Program-made: the position numbers and the translations under genes
The notes under the pieces: model-generated
The model's input: the letters and a program-made list of their open reading frames with translations, nothing else
Database searches by the model: none
What the model was told of the DNA's origin: nothing
NCBI GenBank assembly: GCA_910577115.1
Contig: CAJTMC010000045.1
Location: 1 to 28,920 of the forward strand
Source: an uncultured Lachnospiraceae bacterium
Lineage (GTDB): Bacteria; Bacillota; Clostridia; Lachnospirales; Lachnospiraceae
Reading direction: 5' to 3'
DNA: 28,920 nucleotides
Shown here: positions 7,172-15,203 of the stretch, in pieces
Layout: every line of letters starts with the position of its first letter
Position numbering within the stretch: the first letter of the stretch is position 1

Positions 7172-7504
7172 ATGGGTGAACGCTGTATTGCAAATGAAAG
7201 TCTGAAATCAACGGGCTTTAGTTATACGTTATCGCTTATCAACGGCAAATATAAAATGACGATTTTATATACGTTAATGGAATTTGGTGTTGTCCGTTTT
7301 AATGAAATGAAAAAATACATCAACGAAATTTCCTATAAAACATTAAGCGCTACATTGAAGGAGCTGGAGGCAGACCAGTTAATCCATAGAAAAGAGTATC
7401 CGCAAATTCCGCCAAAGGTAGAATACAGTTTAACAGAGCGCGGGAAATCTTTGATACCGATTTTAGACGGAATGTGCGAGTGGGGGGACAAAAACAGGAT
7501 ATAA
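7172..7504 (+). CDS. HxlR family transcriptional regulator
   Basis: This 110-residue single-domain winged-helix protein has the HxlR pattern: a GKYKMTILYTLM helix near residue 25, RFNEMKKYINEISYKTLSA recognition region at about 45-63, the wing with YSLTERGKSLIPIL near residue 90, and CEWG close to the C-terminus. These regulators act as dimers; several members (YodB, HypR) sense electrophiles or oxidants through cysteines. A Cys at position 5 and one near the C-terminus are the only candidates here. AAAAGGAG precedes the ATG at a good distance. The divergent flavoprotein gene and the duplicated dyads between them make it the likely target. Confidence 0.92.
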   Translation: MGERCIANESLKSTGFSYTLSLINGKYKMTILYTLMEFGVVRFNEMKKYINEISYKTLSATLKELEADQLIHRKEYPQIPPKVEYSLTERGKSLIPILDGMCEWGDKNRI

Positions 7505-7562
7505 AAGAACTCCCTTTTGAGAATTGTGTTTTAGCTGAAAACAGTATATGATTGAGGTGAAT

Positions 7563-7772
7563 ATGGTAGCCGGGAAAAATAAGCGTAAAATCGTATATGA
7601 GGGAACAAGTTATTATTGGTATGTGAGAGTCAATGAGCATCGTCATAGAGTGCATATTATATCTGATGACAAAAAGGTGCATTTAGAATATCATTTCTTA
7701 GATACGGAAGTTCCTGTTACACCACAAGATATTAGAAACCATTTGAAAGAATACTATGCCAATATCTCATAG
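7563..7772 (+). CDS. Small protein of unknown function
   Basis: A 69-residue basic and aromatic protein that I do not recognise. It has alternating charged and aromatic residues (YYWYVRVNEHRHRVHII) and ends with a probable helix after VPVTPQDIRNHLKEYY. There is no signal peptide or membrane segment. GAGGTGA at 7554-7560 pairs with the 3' end of 16S rRNA in the usual register and places the start at ATG 7563; an in-frame ATG at 7548 lies before that site and is less likely. The gene follows the HxlR gene by 58 bases and is closed by a terminator, so it may share its transcript. Confidence 0.7.
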   Translation: MVAGKNKRKIVYEGTSYYWYVRVNEHRHRVHIISDDKKVHLEYHFLDTEVPVTPQDIRNHLKEYYANIS

Positions 7773-7785
7773 GGAACACGTTTCT

Positions 7786-7816
7786 GAAGACTATTCTGTC
7801 GGGATAGTCTTCTTTA
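7786..7816 (+). terminator. Rho-independent terminator
   Basis: Stem GAAGACTAT / ATAGTCTTC (7786-7794 and 7804-7812) followed by TTTATT, directly after the 69-residue protein gene. Confidence 0.8.
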
Positions 7817-7885
7817 TTCTACGAGAAATTATGACAGCATAAATCGTTGAAAAGCGAAGCCTGTTTTTGGAAATGCAGCAAATGA

Positions 7886-7907
7886 TTATGTTAAAATAAT
7901 AACATAA
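7886..7907 (+). promoter_or_regulatory. Inverted repeat upstream of the response regulator
   Basis: A perfect dyad TTATGTTA-N6-TAACATAA, 59 bases before the response regulator start. It may be the binding site of the regulator itself or overlap the promoter; neither is shown by the sequence. Confidence 0.4.
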
Positions 7908-7966
7908 AGAAGACCGCTACAAGAGCCGAATGGGAGAACAGGCTGTTGACAGCATGGAGGAAAGGT

Positions 7967-8647
7967 ATGCAGCAAATTTTATTATTGGAGGACGACGAAA
8001 CATTAAACAGAGGCATCACCCTGACGCTGCAAAAAGCGGGCTATCAGGTTACGTCGGCATTTACGCTGGCACAGGCGCGGGAAGCCTTTAAAAACGGCGC
8101 ATTTTCGCTTGTCATCAGCGATATCACGCTGCCGGACGGAACAGGGCTTGATTTTGGAAAGCAGGTTCGGGAAGCAGGCAGTACGTACCTGATTTATCTG
8201 ACCGCGCTGGATTCGGAGGCAGACATTGTAAACGGATATGACGCAGGCGCGGACGACTATATCACAAAGCCGTTTTCCCTGATGGTGCTTGTTTCAAAGG
8301 TAAACGCCCTGATGCGCCGGCTGGACAATATGGAAGAGCAGAAACAGGTCATGACCTCGGGCGCGTTTACAATCAATCTTGGGGAAATGAAAGTATATAA
8401 AAACGCGCAGGAGCTTGTGCTGAGCAAGAAGGAGTTGCAGCTTTTGGTTTATCTGTGGGAAAATGCGGGAAGGATTTTGTCGAAGGAGAAAATTTTGGAA
8501 TATATTTGGGATTCACAGGGACAGTTTGTGGACGACAATACGGTGGCGGTCAACATCAGCCGTCTAAAAAATAAACTCGAAACGGACGAAATTTCTAACG
8601 TAAGGGGACTGGGATATTTATGGACGGGAAAAGTGTCAAAAAATTAA
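7967..8647 (+). CDS. OmpR/PhoB family response regulator
   Basis: The 226-residue protein has a receiver domain (residues 1-115) with acidic pair Asp9-Asp10, phosphoacceptor Asp52 in SDITLPDG, Thr79 and Lys101 in TKPF. A C-terminal winged helix follows (about 130-222) with VNISRLKNKL as recognition helix. The ATG at 7967 is preferred over the TTG at 7946 because GGAGG lies at 7956-7960, and the family normally starts two or three residues before the first beta strand. The gene overlaps the sensor kinase by 28 bases. Together with the downstream ABC transporter it resembles systems that detect and respond to cell-wall-active peptides. All key residues are present. Confidence 0.94.
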   Translation: MQQILLLEDDETLNRGITLTLQKAGYQVTSAFTLAQAREAFKNGAFSLVISDITLPDGTGLDFGKQVREAGSTYLIYLTALDSEADIVNGYDAGADDYITKPFSLMVLVSKVNALMRRLDNMEEQKQVMTSGAFTINLGEMKVYKNAQELVLSKKELQLLVYLWENAGRILSKEKILEYIWDSQGQFVDDNTVAVNISRLKNKLETDEISNVRGLGYLWTGKVSKN

Positions 8648-9858
8648 CAGGATATTTGGGAGCATATCTTGCGTTTGCCGTTCTTTTTTCCGGATTTATA
8701 TATTTCTTTCAATACAATCAAACGACGAATGAACTGCAACGGGTGCTGTTTCTATTGGCGGCGCATCCCGAACTGGAAACGGAGGTCATCGGCTTATGGG
8801 AAAAGTATGACCAGCGGGATTTCGCAGAGTTTACGACGACCGACGCGGTGATTACGGCGATTGAAACGATTGAGGAGAAGTATGGATACCGTCTGCAATA
8901 TACCCCAAATCGTACATTTTGGGGATTTTGGTGCGTAGGAATGCTGCTTGGCGCGGCGATGACGACGGTTTTGGGATATTTGAATTGGCGCAGGAGGCGC
9001 AAAAGCGACCTTTCCAAGGAACGAATCCGGCAGCTAAGCGAGTGCCTTGCGCAGTTTCAAAGAGGCGAATTTGGGACCATACCGGAGTTTATCAATGCAT
9101 CGGAGGAGTGGATGCGGCTGGGGGAGCGGTTAAAGGAGCTGGGCATTTATTTTGCGGCTTTGAAGAAACGGCTCAAAGAGGAGGAGGACAGTACAAAGGC
9201 GCTGATTACGGATATTTCACATCAGCTCAAAACGCCGCTTGCCTCTCTTCGCATGAGCTATGAACTGATTACCGGTGGCGCGGTCACAGACGACGAGCAG
9301 CGGGAGTTTCAGGCACAGGGAGAAAAGGAGATGCAAAAGCTGGAGGAGCTTTTGGACGAGCTGGTGAATTTGTCGCGTTTGGAAACACACATGATTGCGA
9401 TTAAACCGGTTTTTGCAAGCCTGAAAGAAACGATTACGGAGGCGGTTGGTCAGATTTATATGAAAGCAAGGCAAAAAGATATTGCGGTCTGTGTGGAAAT
9501 GGAGGCGGATTTTACGGTCTGCCATGATGTGAAGTGGACGGCGGAGGCGCTTGCAAATGTTTTAGAGAATGCGGTGAAGTATTCCGAAGCGCACACTGCG
9601 GTTACCGTACGCGTGATGCCGCTTACCAAAAATGTGCTGATTGAGGTGGAGGACGAGGGTATGGGGATTGCCAAAGAGGAGCTTGCCCAAATTTATCAGC
9701 GGTTTTACAGAGGAAGCCGCGCGAAGGAAACGGTAAAGGAGGGCGCGGGCGTCGGGCTTTACTTAACGCGAATGATATTGGAGCGGCAGGGCGGAACGAT
9801 ATCCGCAAAACGAAAAGCGGAGCGGGGGACGGTGTTTAAAATCACGCTGCCACGCTGA
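8620..9858 (+). CDS. Membrane sensor histidine kinase
   Basis: The 412-residue kinase has two membrane helices (about 10-30 and 102-120) enclosing a 70-residue extracellular loop, then a linker and HisKA domain with phosphorylated His201 in ISHQLKTPLASL. The HATPase domain shows the N box LANVLENAVKYS (311-322), G1 box DEGMGI (345-350) and G2 box GAGVGLYL (375-382). The extracellular loop is larger than in true BceS intramembrane-sensing kinases, which have almost none, so it may bind a ligand itself. It partners the overlapping response regulator, and a terminator follows. Confidence 0.93.
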   Translation: MDGKSVKKLTGYLGAYLAFAVLFSGFIYFFQYNQTTNELQRVLFLLAAHPELETEVIGLWEKYDQRDFAEFTTTDAVITAIETIEEKYGYRLQYTPNRTFWGFWCVGMLLGAAMTTVLGYLNWRRRRKSDLSKERIRQLSECLAQFQRGEFGTIPEFINASEEWMRLGERLKELGIYFAALKKRLKEEEDSTKALITDISHQLKTPLASLRMSYELITGGAVTDDEQREFQAQGEKEMQKLEELLDELVNLSRLETHMIAIKPVFASLKETITEAVGQIYMKARQKDIAVCVEMEADFTVCHDVKWTAEALANVLENAVKYSEAHTAVTVRVMPLTKNVLIEVEDEGMGIAKEELAQIYQRFYRGSRAKETVKEGAGVGLYLTRMILERQGGTISAKRKAERGTVFKITLPR

Positions 9859-9930
9859 GAAAGACAGGTCAGGAAAACGACTATCGAATACTGCCTGTAT
9901 CAAATATGGCGAGAGTCAATACAGAGTAAG

Positions 9931-9966
9931 AACCCTTACAAAACTGTTATGGTTTTTGTAAGGGTT
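9931..9966 (+). terminator. Terminator after the two-component genes
   Basis: A perfect 13-bp stem (AACCCTTACAAAA / TTTTGTAAGGGTT) with a 10-base loop, followed by a short TTGT tract. It separates the regulator transcript from the transporter genes. Confidence 0.7.
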
Positions 9967-10037
9967 TTGTAATGTGGGAATGATAGATTTATTATAAAAT
10001 AGAAAACGTGTTAAGGGCATTGTGTGCAAATTTGCAC
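9967..10037 (+). promoter_or_regulatory. Candidate promoter and palindrome of the ABC transporter genes
   Basis: TTGTAA (9967-9972) and TATTAT (9990-9995) stand 17 bases apart. Downstream at 10024-10037 is the perfect palindrome GTGCAAATTTGCAC, whose core resembles the hairpin repeats at 10794-10907. Either could mediate regulation by the upstream two-component system. Confidence 0.45.
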
Positions 10038-10073
10038 TTCATTTTGCCTGTTACCGGAATGGAGGCTATCAGT

Positions 10074-10745
10074 ATGGATACAGATATCATTTTGCAACTG
10101 GAGGATTTGGTGAAATATTACGGCAGCGGGGAGAGCCTTGTGCGGGCGGTGGATCACACGAGTTTGCAAGTGGAGCGAGGGAAGTTTACGGCGATTGTGG
10201 GGCGTTCGGGTTCGGGAAAATCGACGCTGCTGCATTTAATCGGCGGTTTGGACAGACCGGACGAGGGGCGTGTGATCATTGACGGGACGGATATTTTTGC
10301 GTTGAAGGACGACCAGCTTGCGCAGTTTCGCCGAAAGAAAATCGGATTTGTGTTTCAGGATTACAATTTAATTCCGTCCCTGAATGTATGGGAAAATATA
10401 GTTCTCCCGCTCGGACTTGACAGCCGCAGGGTGGATTCGGCGGAAATAAGCGAAATTTTAAGAAAAATCGGAATGGAGGACAAGAGGAGCGCGATGCCGA
10501 ATGTTCTGTCGGGCGGACAGAAACAGCGGACGGCGATTGCGCGTGCGCTCGCGAGCAAGCCTGCAATTATTTTGGCAGATGAACCGACGGGAAATTTGGA
10601 TTCGCAGACGGAGATTGAGGTAGTAAGTCTTTTAAAGAGCTGCGTACAGGAGTTCGGGCAGACGCTTGTGATGATTACGCACGACGAAACGATTGCGCAG
10701 ATGGCGGACAGGATTATTGAGATTGAGGATGGCAAAGTAGTGTGA
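10074..10745 (+). CDS. ABC transporter ATP-binding protein (MacB/LolD/BceA type)
   Basis: The 223-residue ATPase shows Walker A GRSGSGKST (43-51), Q-loop Gln95, signature LSGGQKQR (145-152), Walker B plus D-loop ILADEPTGNLD (166-176) and H-loop His203. The GNLD D-loop is typical of ATPases that drive FtsX-type permeases by mechanotransmission. GGAGG at 10061-10065 supports ATG 10074; longer in-frame versions would start within or before that site. The partner permease begins 182 bases downstream beyond three hairpins. By context the pair probably removes or detaches an antimicrobial or cell-envelope-active compound, but the substrate is not visible. Confidence 0.94.
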   Translation: MDTDIILQLEDLVKYYGSGESLVRAVDHTSLQVERGKFTAIVGRSGSGKSTLLHLIGGLDRPDEGRVIIDGTDIFALKDDQLAQFRRKKIGFVFQDYNLIPSLNVWENIVLPLGLDSRRVDSAEISEILRKIGMEDKRSAMPNVLSGGQKQRTAIARALASKPAIILADEPTGNLDSQTEIEVVSLLKSCVQEFGQTLVMITHDETIAQMADRIIEIEDGKVV

Positions 10746-10907
10746 AGAGAATTTCTAAGGCGCTAAAGGACACCGCCTAAGAAATTCTAAAGCTTCACAC
10801 GGCAAATTTGTGCAAGGGCACAAATTCGCAGACATTGATGAAAAGGTTGAATATTAAAATTTTCAATCTGCAAGTTTGAGCTGGGAAGCCCAAACTTGCA
10901 GATTGTG
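10741..10907 (+). repeat. Three consecutive intercistronic hairpins
   Basis: Hairpin 1 (10741-10799) has arms of 22 and 26 bases opening with TGTGAAG and closing with CTTCACA, and begins inside the ATPase stop region. Hairpin 2 (10802-10828) is GCAAATTTGTGC, a short loop, and GCACAAATTCGC. Hairpin 3 (10866-10907) has a 15-bp perfect stem containing GCAAGTTTG / CAAACTTGC. No T-run follows any of them, so they are not simple terminators. They may trim expression of the permease relative to the ATPase or protect mRNA ends. Hairpins 2 and 3 share the layout of a repeat family also seen at 24791-24830. Confidence 0.75.
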
Positions 10908-10927
10908 AAAGGAGTATGGTTATAAAG

Positions 10928-13384
10928 ATGAAAATGACAACACGCGTCGCTTTTGACAATATGAAATATCACAAAAGCAAAAACATACTGATTGGTATTG
11001 CGATTATGCTGACGACACTTCTTTTGTTTGTGGTTCCGAGTGTCGGGAAAAGTATGATTGATACGCAGAATGCGGCGATTAATAAAATCTATCCGACGTG
11101 GCACGCGATGTATCGGGATATGGACGCAGATACGATGCAGAGGCTTGTACTGCACCATGACATAGAACGGTACGGTCTGATGATGCGTGTCGGGGAAATG
11201 ATGCTTGGGAATGCGGACGTTTCGCTGATGTATTTGGACGAAACGGCGGCAGATTTGTATCGGGTAATGCCCGAAACAGGGTACATTCCCATGCGGGAGG
11301 ATGAAATTGTCGTGTCGCAGGGCATACTAGAGGCGCTCGGGCAGCAGGCGGATATCGGAGATTTTATTACCGTCCCATATCAGATTTACCGCGATGGAGG
11401 ACTGGATTACATGCAGGAAAAGGAATTTCGAATCTGCGGTTTTTTGCAGGATGCGGATTCAAGCCGAGAACAAAAGGTGTATACTGCCTTTGTTTCGGAG
11501 GCATTTGCAAAAACCGAAATTCCGCAGGAGCAGTTGGAATATCAGATTTTGGCGCAGGTAAAGGGCAGGGACAGTGTCACGACTACGGAGCTGGAGGAAC
11601 GGATTAACAATATCGCACATCAGTTTGGAATTGATGAGAAAACCGTGCGGATAAACGACGAGTATTTGGAAGCAAATTATGTGGATCCTGCGGTTGTGCC
11701 GATGATTGTCGGGCTTATGCTGATTATCGCGGCTGCGGGAATTATCACGATTTACAGTATTTATTATGTATCCATGAACCAACGGGTTCAGGAGTTTGGC
11801 AGATTAAAGGCAATCGGCGCAACGAAACGTCAGATCAGACAGATTGTGCTGCGGGAGGGGCTTTGCGTTGCCGCCATAGCGATACCGGCGGGACTGCTTT
11901 TGGGAACGGCTGCGGTAAAAATCATTATGTCAAACTTATGCCGGTTTGTGACAGGAATCAGTGATTATCTCGCTGCTTTGCAGGAAGTGATTGTAAACAG
12001 GGAGGCGCCGATGTTTTATGCATGGGCTTATGTGCTTGCCCTCCTGATAACCTTGTGTACCGTATATCTTTCCCTGTTAAAGCCGATGCGGACGCTCTCG
12101 CGGGTATCGGAGATCGAGGCGATACGTTATCATGGTACGGCGAAAAAAACAAAAAGCGGACGGGTGGGATATACCAATCTGACCATAGGACGCCTGACCA
12201 TGCGCAATCTGGCGGACAACAAGCGAAAGAGCGCGGTGACGATTGCTTCAATGGCAATTACGGGGGTGCTGATTATGGTGGTTGCGACAATCCTCTCCTG
12301 CGCAACGCCCAGGCAGTGTGCAGACAACTCGGTTTTGGGAGCGTATGAAATTTCGCCGATCATTGAAGAGAATAATAAGGAGCGCCCCGAACGGTCTTGG
12401 AGCAAAATTCAGCAGAACAATCCGTTAAACGAATCGCTCAAGGCACAGATTGAGCGGCTCGATGGTGTAAAGCGGGTAGATGTTTTCAGTAGGCTGCGCA
12501 TAACGGCGGACGTGATGGGTGAGGACTGGAATTACCTCAACGGTGTCCCCGAGGAGTATGCAGAGGAGCTTGAGCGGAATATTATAAAAGGAAAGGCGAC
12601 TTATGAGGAGTTAAAGTCGGGCGATAAGGTGATTATAGACACTGTCCTGACTTATTGGTTTCCGGAGCTGGACGTCGGGACGAAGGTGAACTTAACAATT
12701 CATGACGGGGAGCGTTCGTTTGAAAAAGAAGTTGAGATTGCGGCAATCGGAAATTACAGGGGCGGACTACAGAACTATTCGTATTTTAATATGGCAAAGG
12801 AGGCGGTCGACGCGTTGAGCGATTACAATTCTTCCGGCTATTTTCATGTGATTGCGGACGAGAAGTATGATGCGGCATTGGCGCAGTCGCTTGAGGAGCT
12901 TGTCCTCTCTTCGGGAATGCTTAAGATGCGCACGTGGCAGCAGCAGTATGTGTATTGGAAAACCACCATGGCAATGGTGGGCGGCGCAGGCTGTGTCTTC
13001 CTTGGCATTTTAGGGGCAATCAGCGTGATGAATCTGGTCAATACCATGATTAACAGCGTCCATGTGCGCAGGAAGGAGCTGGGCATGATGCAGGCAATCG
13101 GCATGTCCGACAGACAGCTTGTGAAAATGTTACAGCAGGAGGGATTGTTTTATACACTCGGCACACTTGCGGTTGCCGTAGGGGCAGGCAGTCTGATAGG
13201 GTACCCTGTTTTTCTGCACGCAAAAGCGGAAAAAATGTTTGAGATTACGACGTACCATTATCCGTTTACGGCGGCGGTGGTTGTGTCTGTGACGCTCTTG
13301 GCAGTGCAGGCGCTCCTTTCGTTTGCGATTGCAAAGTCGGTGCGCAAAGATGCACTGATTGACAGGGTGCGGTTTCATGAATAA
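10928..13384 (+). CDS. ABC transporter permease with two FtsX domains
   Basis: The roughly 818-residue permease has one N-terminal membrane helix (about residues 18-38), a 200-residue extracellular domain and three helices of a first FtsX core (about 250-385). It repeats the plan with RLTMRNLADNKRKS, a fifth helix near 435-455, a second extracellular domain of about 230 residues, and three final helices. Both halves carry the typical FtsX signatures, EFGRLKAIGATKRQI in the first and ELGMMQAIGMSDRQL in the second. Eight helices in total set it apart from ten-helix BceB proteins. AAAGGAG at 10908-10914 is only one base from an ATG at 10916, so ATG 10928 is preferred, although the spacing of 13 is long. 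It should pair with the preceding ATPase. Confidence 0.9.
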   Translation: MKMTTRVAFDNMKYHKSKNILIGIAIMLTTLLLFVVPSVGKSMIDTQNAAINKIYPTWHAMYRDMDADTMQRLVLHHDIERYGLMMRVGEMMLGNADVSLMYLDETAADLYRVMPETGYIPMREDEIVVSQGILEALGQQADIGDFITVPYQIYRDGGLDYMQEKEFRICGFLQDADSSREQKVYTAFVSEAFAKTEIPQEQLEYQILAQVKGRDSVTTTELEERINNIAHQFGIDEKTVRINDEYLEANYVDPAVVPMIVGLMLIIAAAGIITIYSIYYVSMNQRVQEFGRLKAIGATKRQIRQIVLREGLCVAAIAIPAGLLLGTAAVKIIMSNLCRFVTGISDYLAALQEVIVNREAPMFYAWAYVLALLITLCTVYLSLLKPMRTLSRVSEIEAIRYHGTAKKTKSGRVGYTNLTIGRLTMRNLADNKRKSAVTIASMAITGVLIMVVATILSCATPRQCADNSVLGAYEISPIIEENNKERPERSWSKIQQNNPLNESLKAQIERLDGVKRVDVFSRLRITADVMGEDWNYLNGVPEEYAEELERNIIKGKATYEELKSGDKVIIDTVLTYWFPELDVGTKVNLTIHDGERSFEKEVEIAAIGNYRGGLQNYSYFNMAKEAVDALSDYNSSGYFHVIADEKYDAALAQSLEELVLSSGMLKMRTWQQQYVYWKTTMAMVGGAGCVFLGILGAISVMNLVNTMINSVHVRRKELGMMQAIGMSDRQLVKMLQQEGLFYTLGTLAVAVGAGSLIGYPVFLHAKAEKMFEITTYHYPFTAAVVVSVTLLAVQALLSFAIAKSVRKDALIDRVRFHE

Positions 13385-13698
13385 AAGTTTCATCTGATTT
13401 TATGGATGAATTGAATGGAATTGCGCGCAAGGCTGTGATATAATTTGGGATATTGAGGTTAATATAGACTCTTTGGGAACATATAAAGTTATTATACAAG
13501 CCCAAAATCACACAGGCAGTTTTTGGATAGAACCCCAAAAATGATTTTATGTATATGAAAGTCAATCTTTTATATTGATTATCTGAAAGCGGAATGAATT
13601 ATTGTAAAAGCATTTTGGGAATTACGTTCTTGGACTGCCTGTTGAAAAGACTGAAATTGGTGAAGAATCGCAGATATGGATGAAAGGATAATTTGTGG
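13385..13698 (+). other. Gene-poor stretch with coding-like debris
   Basis: No complete gene is present. An extended -10 motif TGATATAAT lies at 13436-13444. Two short open stretches look protein-like but are in different frames and lack starts: one around 13450-13545 (contains SLGTYKVIIQAQNHTG) and one from about 13600 to 13691 (contains YVLGLPVEKTEIGEE). They may be remains of one small gene broken by frameshifts; I do not recognise the family. The end of the stretch holds the ribosome binding site of the MreB-like gene (AAAGGA, 13683-13688). Confidence 0.4.
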
Positions 13699-14289
13699 AT
13701 GGAAGAGCAACATATGGATTTGTTTGAAACGGCTGATATTGTAATTTATATCAAGGGCAAGGGAGTTGTTGTAAAAGAAAAATCGCTGTTAGCGTATGAT
13801 ATGATCAGTAAAAAGGTAGTGGCTGTAGGAAACGATGCGGAAGATATGATTAAGAATCCGCAGGAGAATATTAAGGTCATATCCCCATTGCGCAGGGGGA
13901 TGATCGCAGATTATGTGGCAGCAGTAGAATTGCTGCGTTTTCTTTTCATAAAGGCATGGGGCAAAAAGCCGCTTATCAAACAACCTGTTTCCCTGTGCGT
14001 TCCAAAAGAAATTACAGACGTAGAGAAGAAAGCATTTTTAGATGCTTTGTATCAGTCAGGCGCAAAAGAACTTTTTATCACGGATATCCCTATGGAACAA
14101 CTGTTAAGGGAACTGCCCAATTTGCCAAAGAACTGGCAGAACGTGAAAACTTTTATCAGCATCACAAAGGAAAAACCGGAATGCTATATTGCGGAACAAA
14201 TAGAAGAGATGCTCCGATATGCCGGTCAGGAAGGCATAGCAAGAGAAAGGGTAAAAGAGATCTTTTTCGAGAAAGTGGAAGCGAAGTAA
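13699..14289 (+). CDS. Half-length MreB/Mbl-like protein
   Basis: The first 125 residues align by eye with the N-terminal actin-like subdomain of MreB: the phosphate-1 loop strand, VIYIKGKGVVVKEKSLLAYD, KVVAVGNDAEDMI, PLRRGMIADYVAAVELLRFL and a C-V-P-K strand followed by TDVEKKAFLDAL. It is only 196 residues against about 340 for MreB, and the second ATPase half with its phosphate-2 and adenosine motifs is replaced by about 70 unrelated, mostly helical residues. The nucleotide loop itself is degenerate: where MreB has IDLGTANT this protein has MDLFETAD. ATP binding and polymerisation are therefore doubtful; it might bind MreB or be decaying. ATG 13699 is chosen for its ten-base spacing from AAAGGA. 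Confidence 0.75.
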   Translation: MEEQHMDLFETADIVIYIKGKGVVVKEKSLLAYDMISKKVVAVGNDAEDMIKNPQENIKVISPLRRGMIADYVAAVELLRFLFIKAWGKKPLIKQPVSLCVPKEITDVEKKAFLDALYQSGAKELFITDIPMEQLLRELPNLPKNWQNVKTFISITKEKPECYIAEQIEEMLRYAGQEGIARERVKEIFFEKVEAK

Positions 14290-14459
14290 CTGCGCAGGGC
14301 GCTCATATGGAAAAAAGAAATTTTACTTCTTTTGCCTTTTCTTCAATACCAATTTAAAAAGCAAACGGGCAATTCCGCCACATATGGAGATCAGAAACCC
14401 CTCCTTTACCAGTATGCTGCCAGTCTCCATGTTTATGGCATATTGTATTTGTAACTCTA

Positions 14460-15200
14460 ATGGCGCCAGGACGAATCCTGGTATCAGAAATTCAGGAATG
14501 CTATCAAATTTCGGCGGATTGTGCAAGGCGGGATTTAAGGATATTAGAAAGTAAAGGATTGCTGCAGAGAACACATGGCGGCGCCATTGCAGTTAATCCA
14601 AAAGAAATTTATCCCACGCCGACATATAATCCAATAGATATAAAAGAAATACAGACTGATTATCTGGCAGTTGCCCAAAAAGCAATCGGATATATTCAAA
14701 ACAAGGATGTCATTTATATTACCACATCTTTAGTCGGATATTATATGGCTGAAAATCTGCCGGAAGATGTAACTGCTACAGTATTGACAAATTCCGTTAC
14801 CATTGCAGAGGTATTGCGGAAAAAAATAAATATATCCGTTATATTGTTGGGCGGTGAAATGTCCCATCGTGGTCACTGCCATGATTTTTATACCATTCAA
14901 ATGGTAAAAAATATCCGAATGGATAAAGCGTTTTTATCATACGCAGCATTATCTCTGGATTTTGGAGCCTCCATTCACGATCCCGCCGGTGTGGAATTTG
15001 GAAAAGCAGTTATGAAGAACAGTGGAATGAATATCGGGCTATACCCGTCTAAGAAGATTGGGATAAATTCCATCCATTCTGTATGTCAGATAAAAGATTA
15101 CGATTTACTGATTACGGATGATAATGTATCTGAGGATTTTCTGATACAAGTCAAAGAACTTGGAGTTGCGATAGAAACAGTTCATTTGAAGGGAGTATGA
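14460..15200 (+). CDS. DeoR family regulator lacking its first helix
   Basis: This 246-residue protein carries the DeoR recognition region (CARRDLRILESKGLLQRTHGGAI, broken here as CARRDLRILESKG and LLQRTHGG) followed by the effector domain of the ribose-5-phosphate-isomerase-like fold, including TTSLVGYYMAENL, VTVLTNS-like ATVLTNSVTIAEVL and LLGGEM. Family members usually start with about 15 more residues forming the first helix of the wing-helix domain. Here no frame in the preceding 150 bases supplies them, and no ribosome binding site stands before the ATG at 14460. Either the start of the gene was lost or it is in another frame. The kinase gene follows after three bases, and DeoR-type regulators often control adjacent sugar or nucleoside genes. 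DNA binding may be impaired. Confidence 0.7.
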   Translation: MAPGRILVSEIQECYQISADCARRDLRILESKGLLQRTHGGAIAVNPKEIYPTPTYNPIDIKEIQTDYLAVAQKAIGYIQNKDVIYITTSLVGYYMAENLPEDVTATVLTNSVTIAEVLRKKINISVILLGGEMSHRGHCHDFYTIQMVKNIRMDKAFLSYAALSLDFGASIHDPAGVEFGKAVMKNSGMNIGLYPSKKIGINSIHSVCQIKDYDLLITDDNVSEDFLIQVKELGVAIETVHLKGV

Positions 15201-15203
15201 AAA

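Noticed and set aside
10741..10907. Riboswitch between the ABC ATPase and permease genes
   Set aside because: The three hairpins are simple stems related to each other and to a repeat elsewhere. No known riboswitch core and no terminator/antiterminator pair was seen.
14323..14574. 83-codon minus-strand frame with hydrophobic stretches over the DeoR start
   Set aside because: Most of it is the antisense of the DeoR coding region, there is no ribosome binding site at its start, and no family is recognisable. The last 40 codons look plausible, so a real gene end here is not fully excluded.
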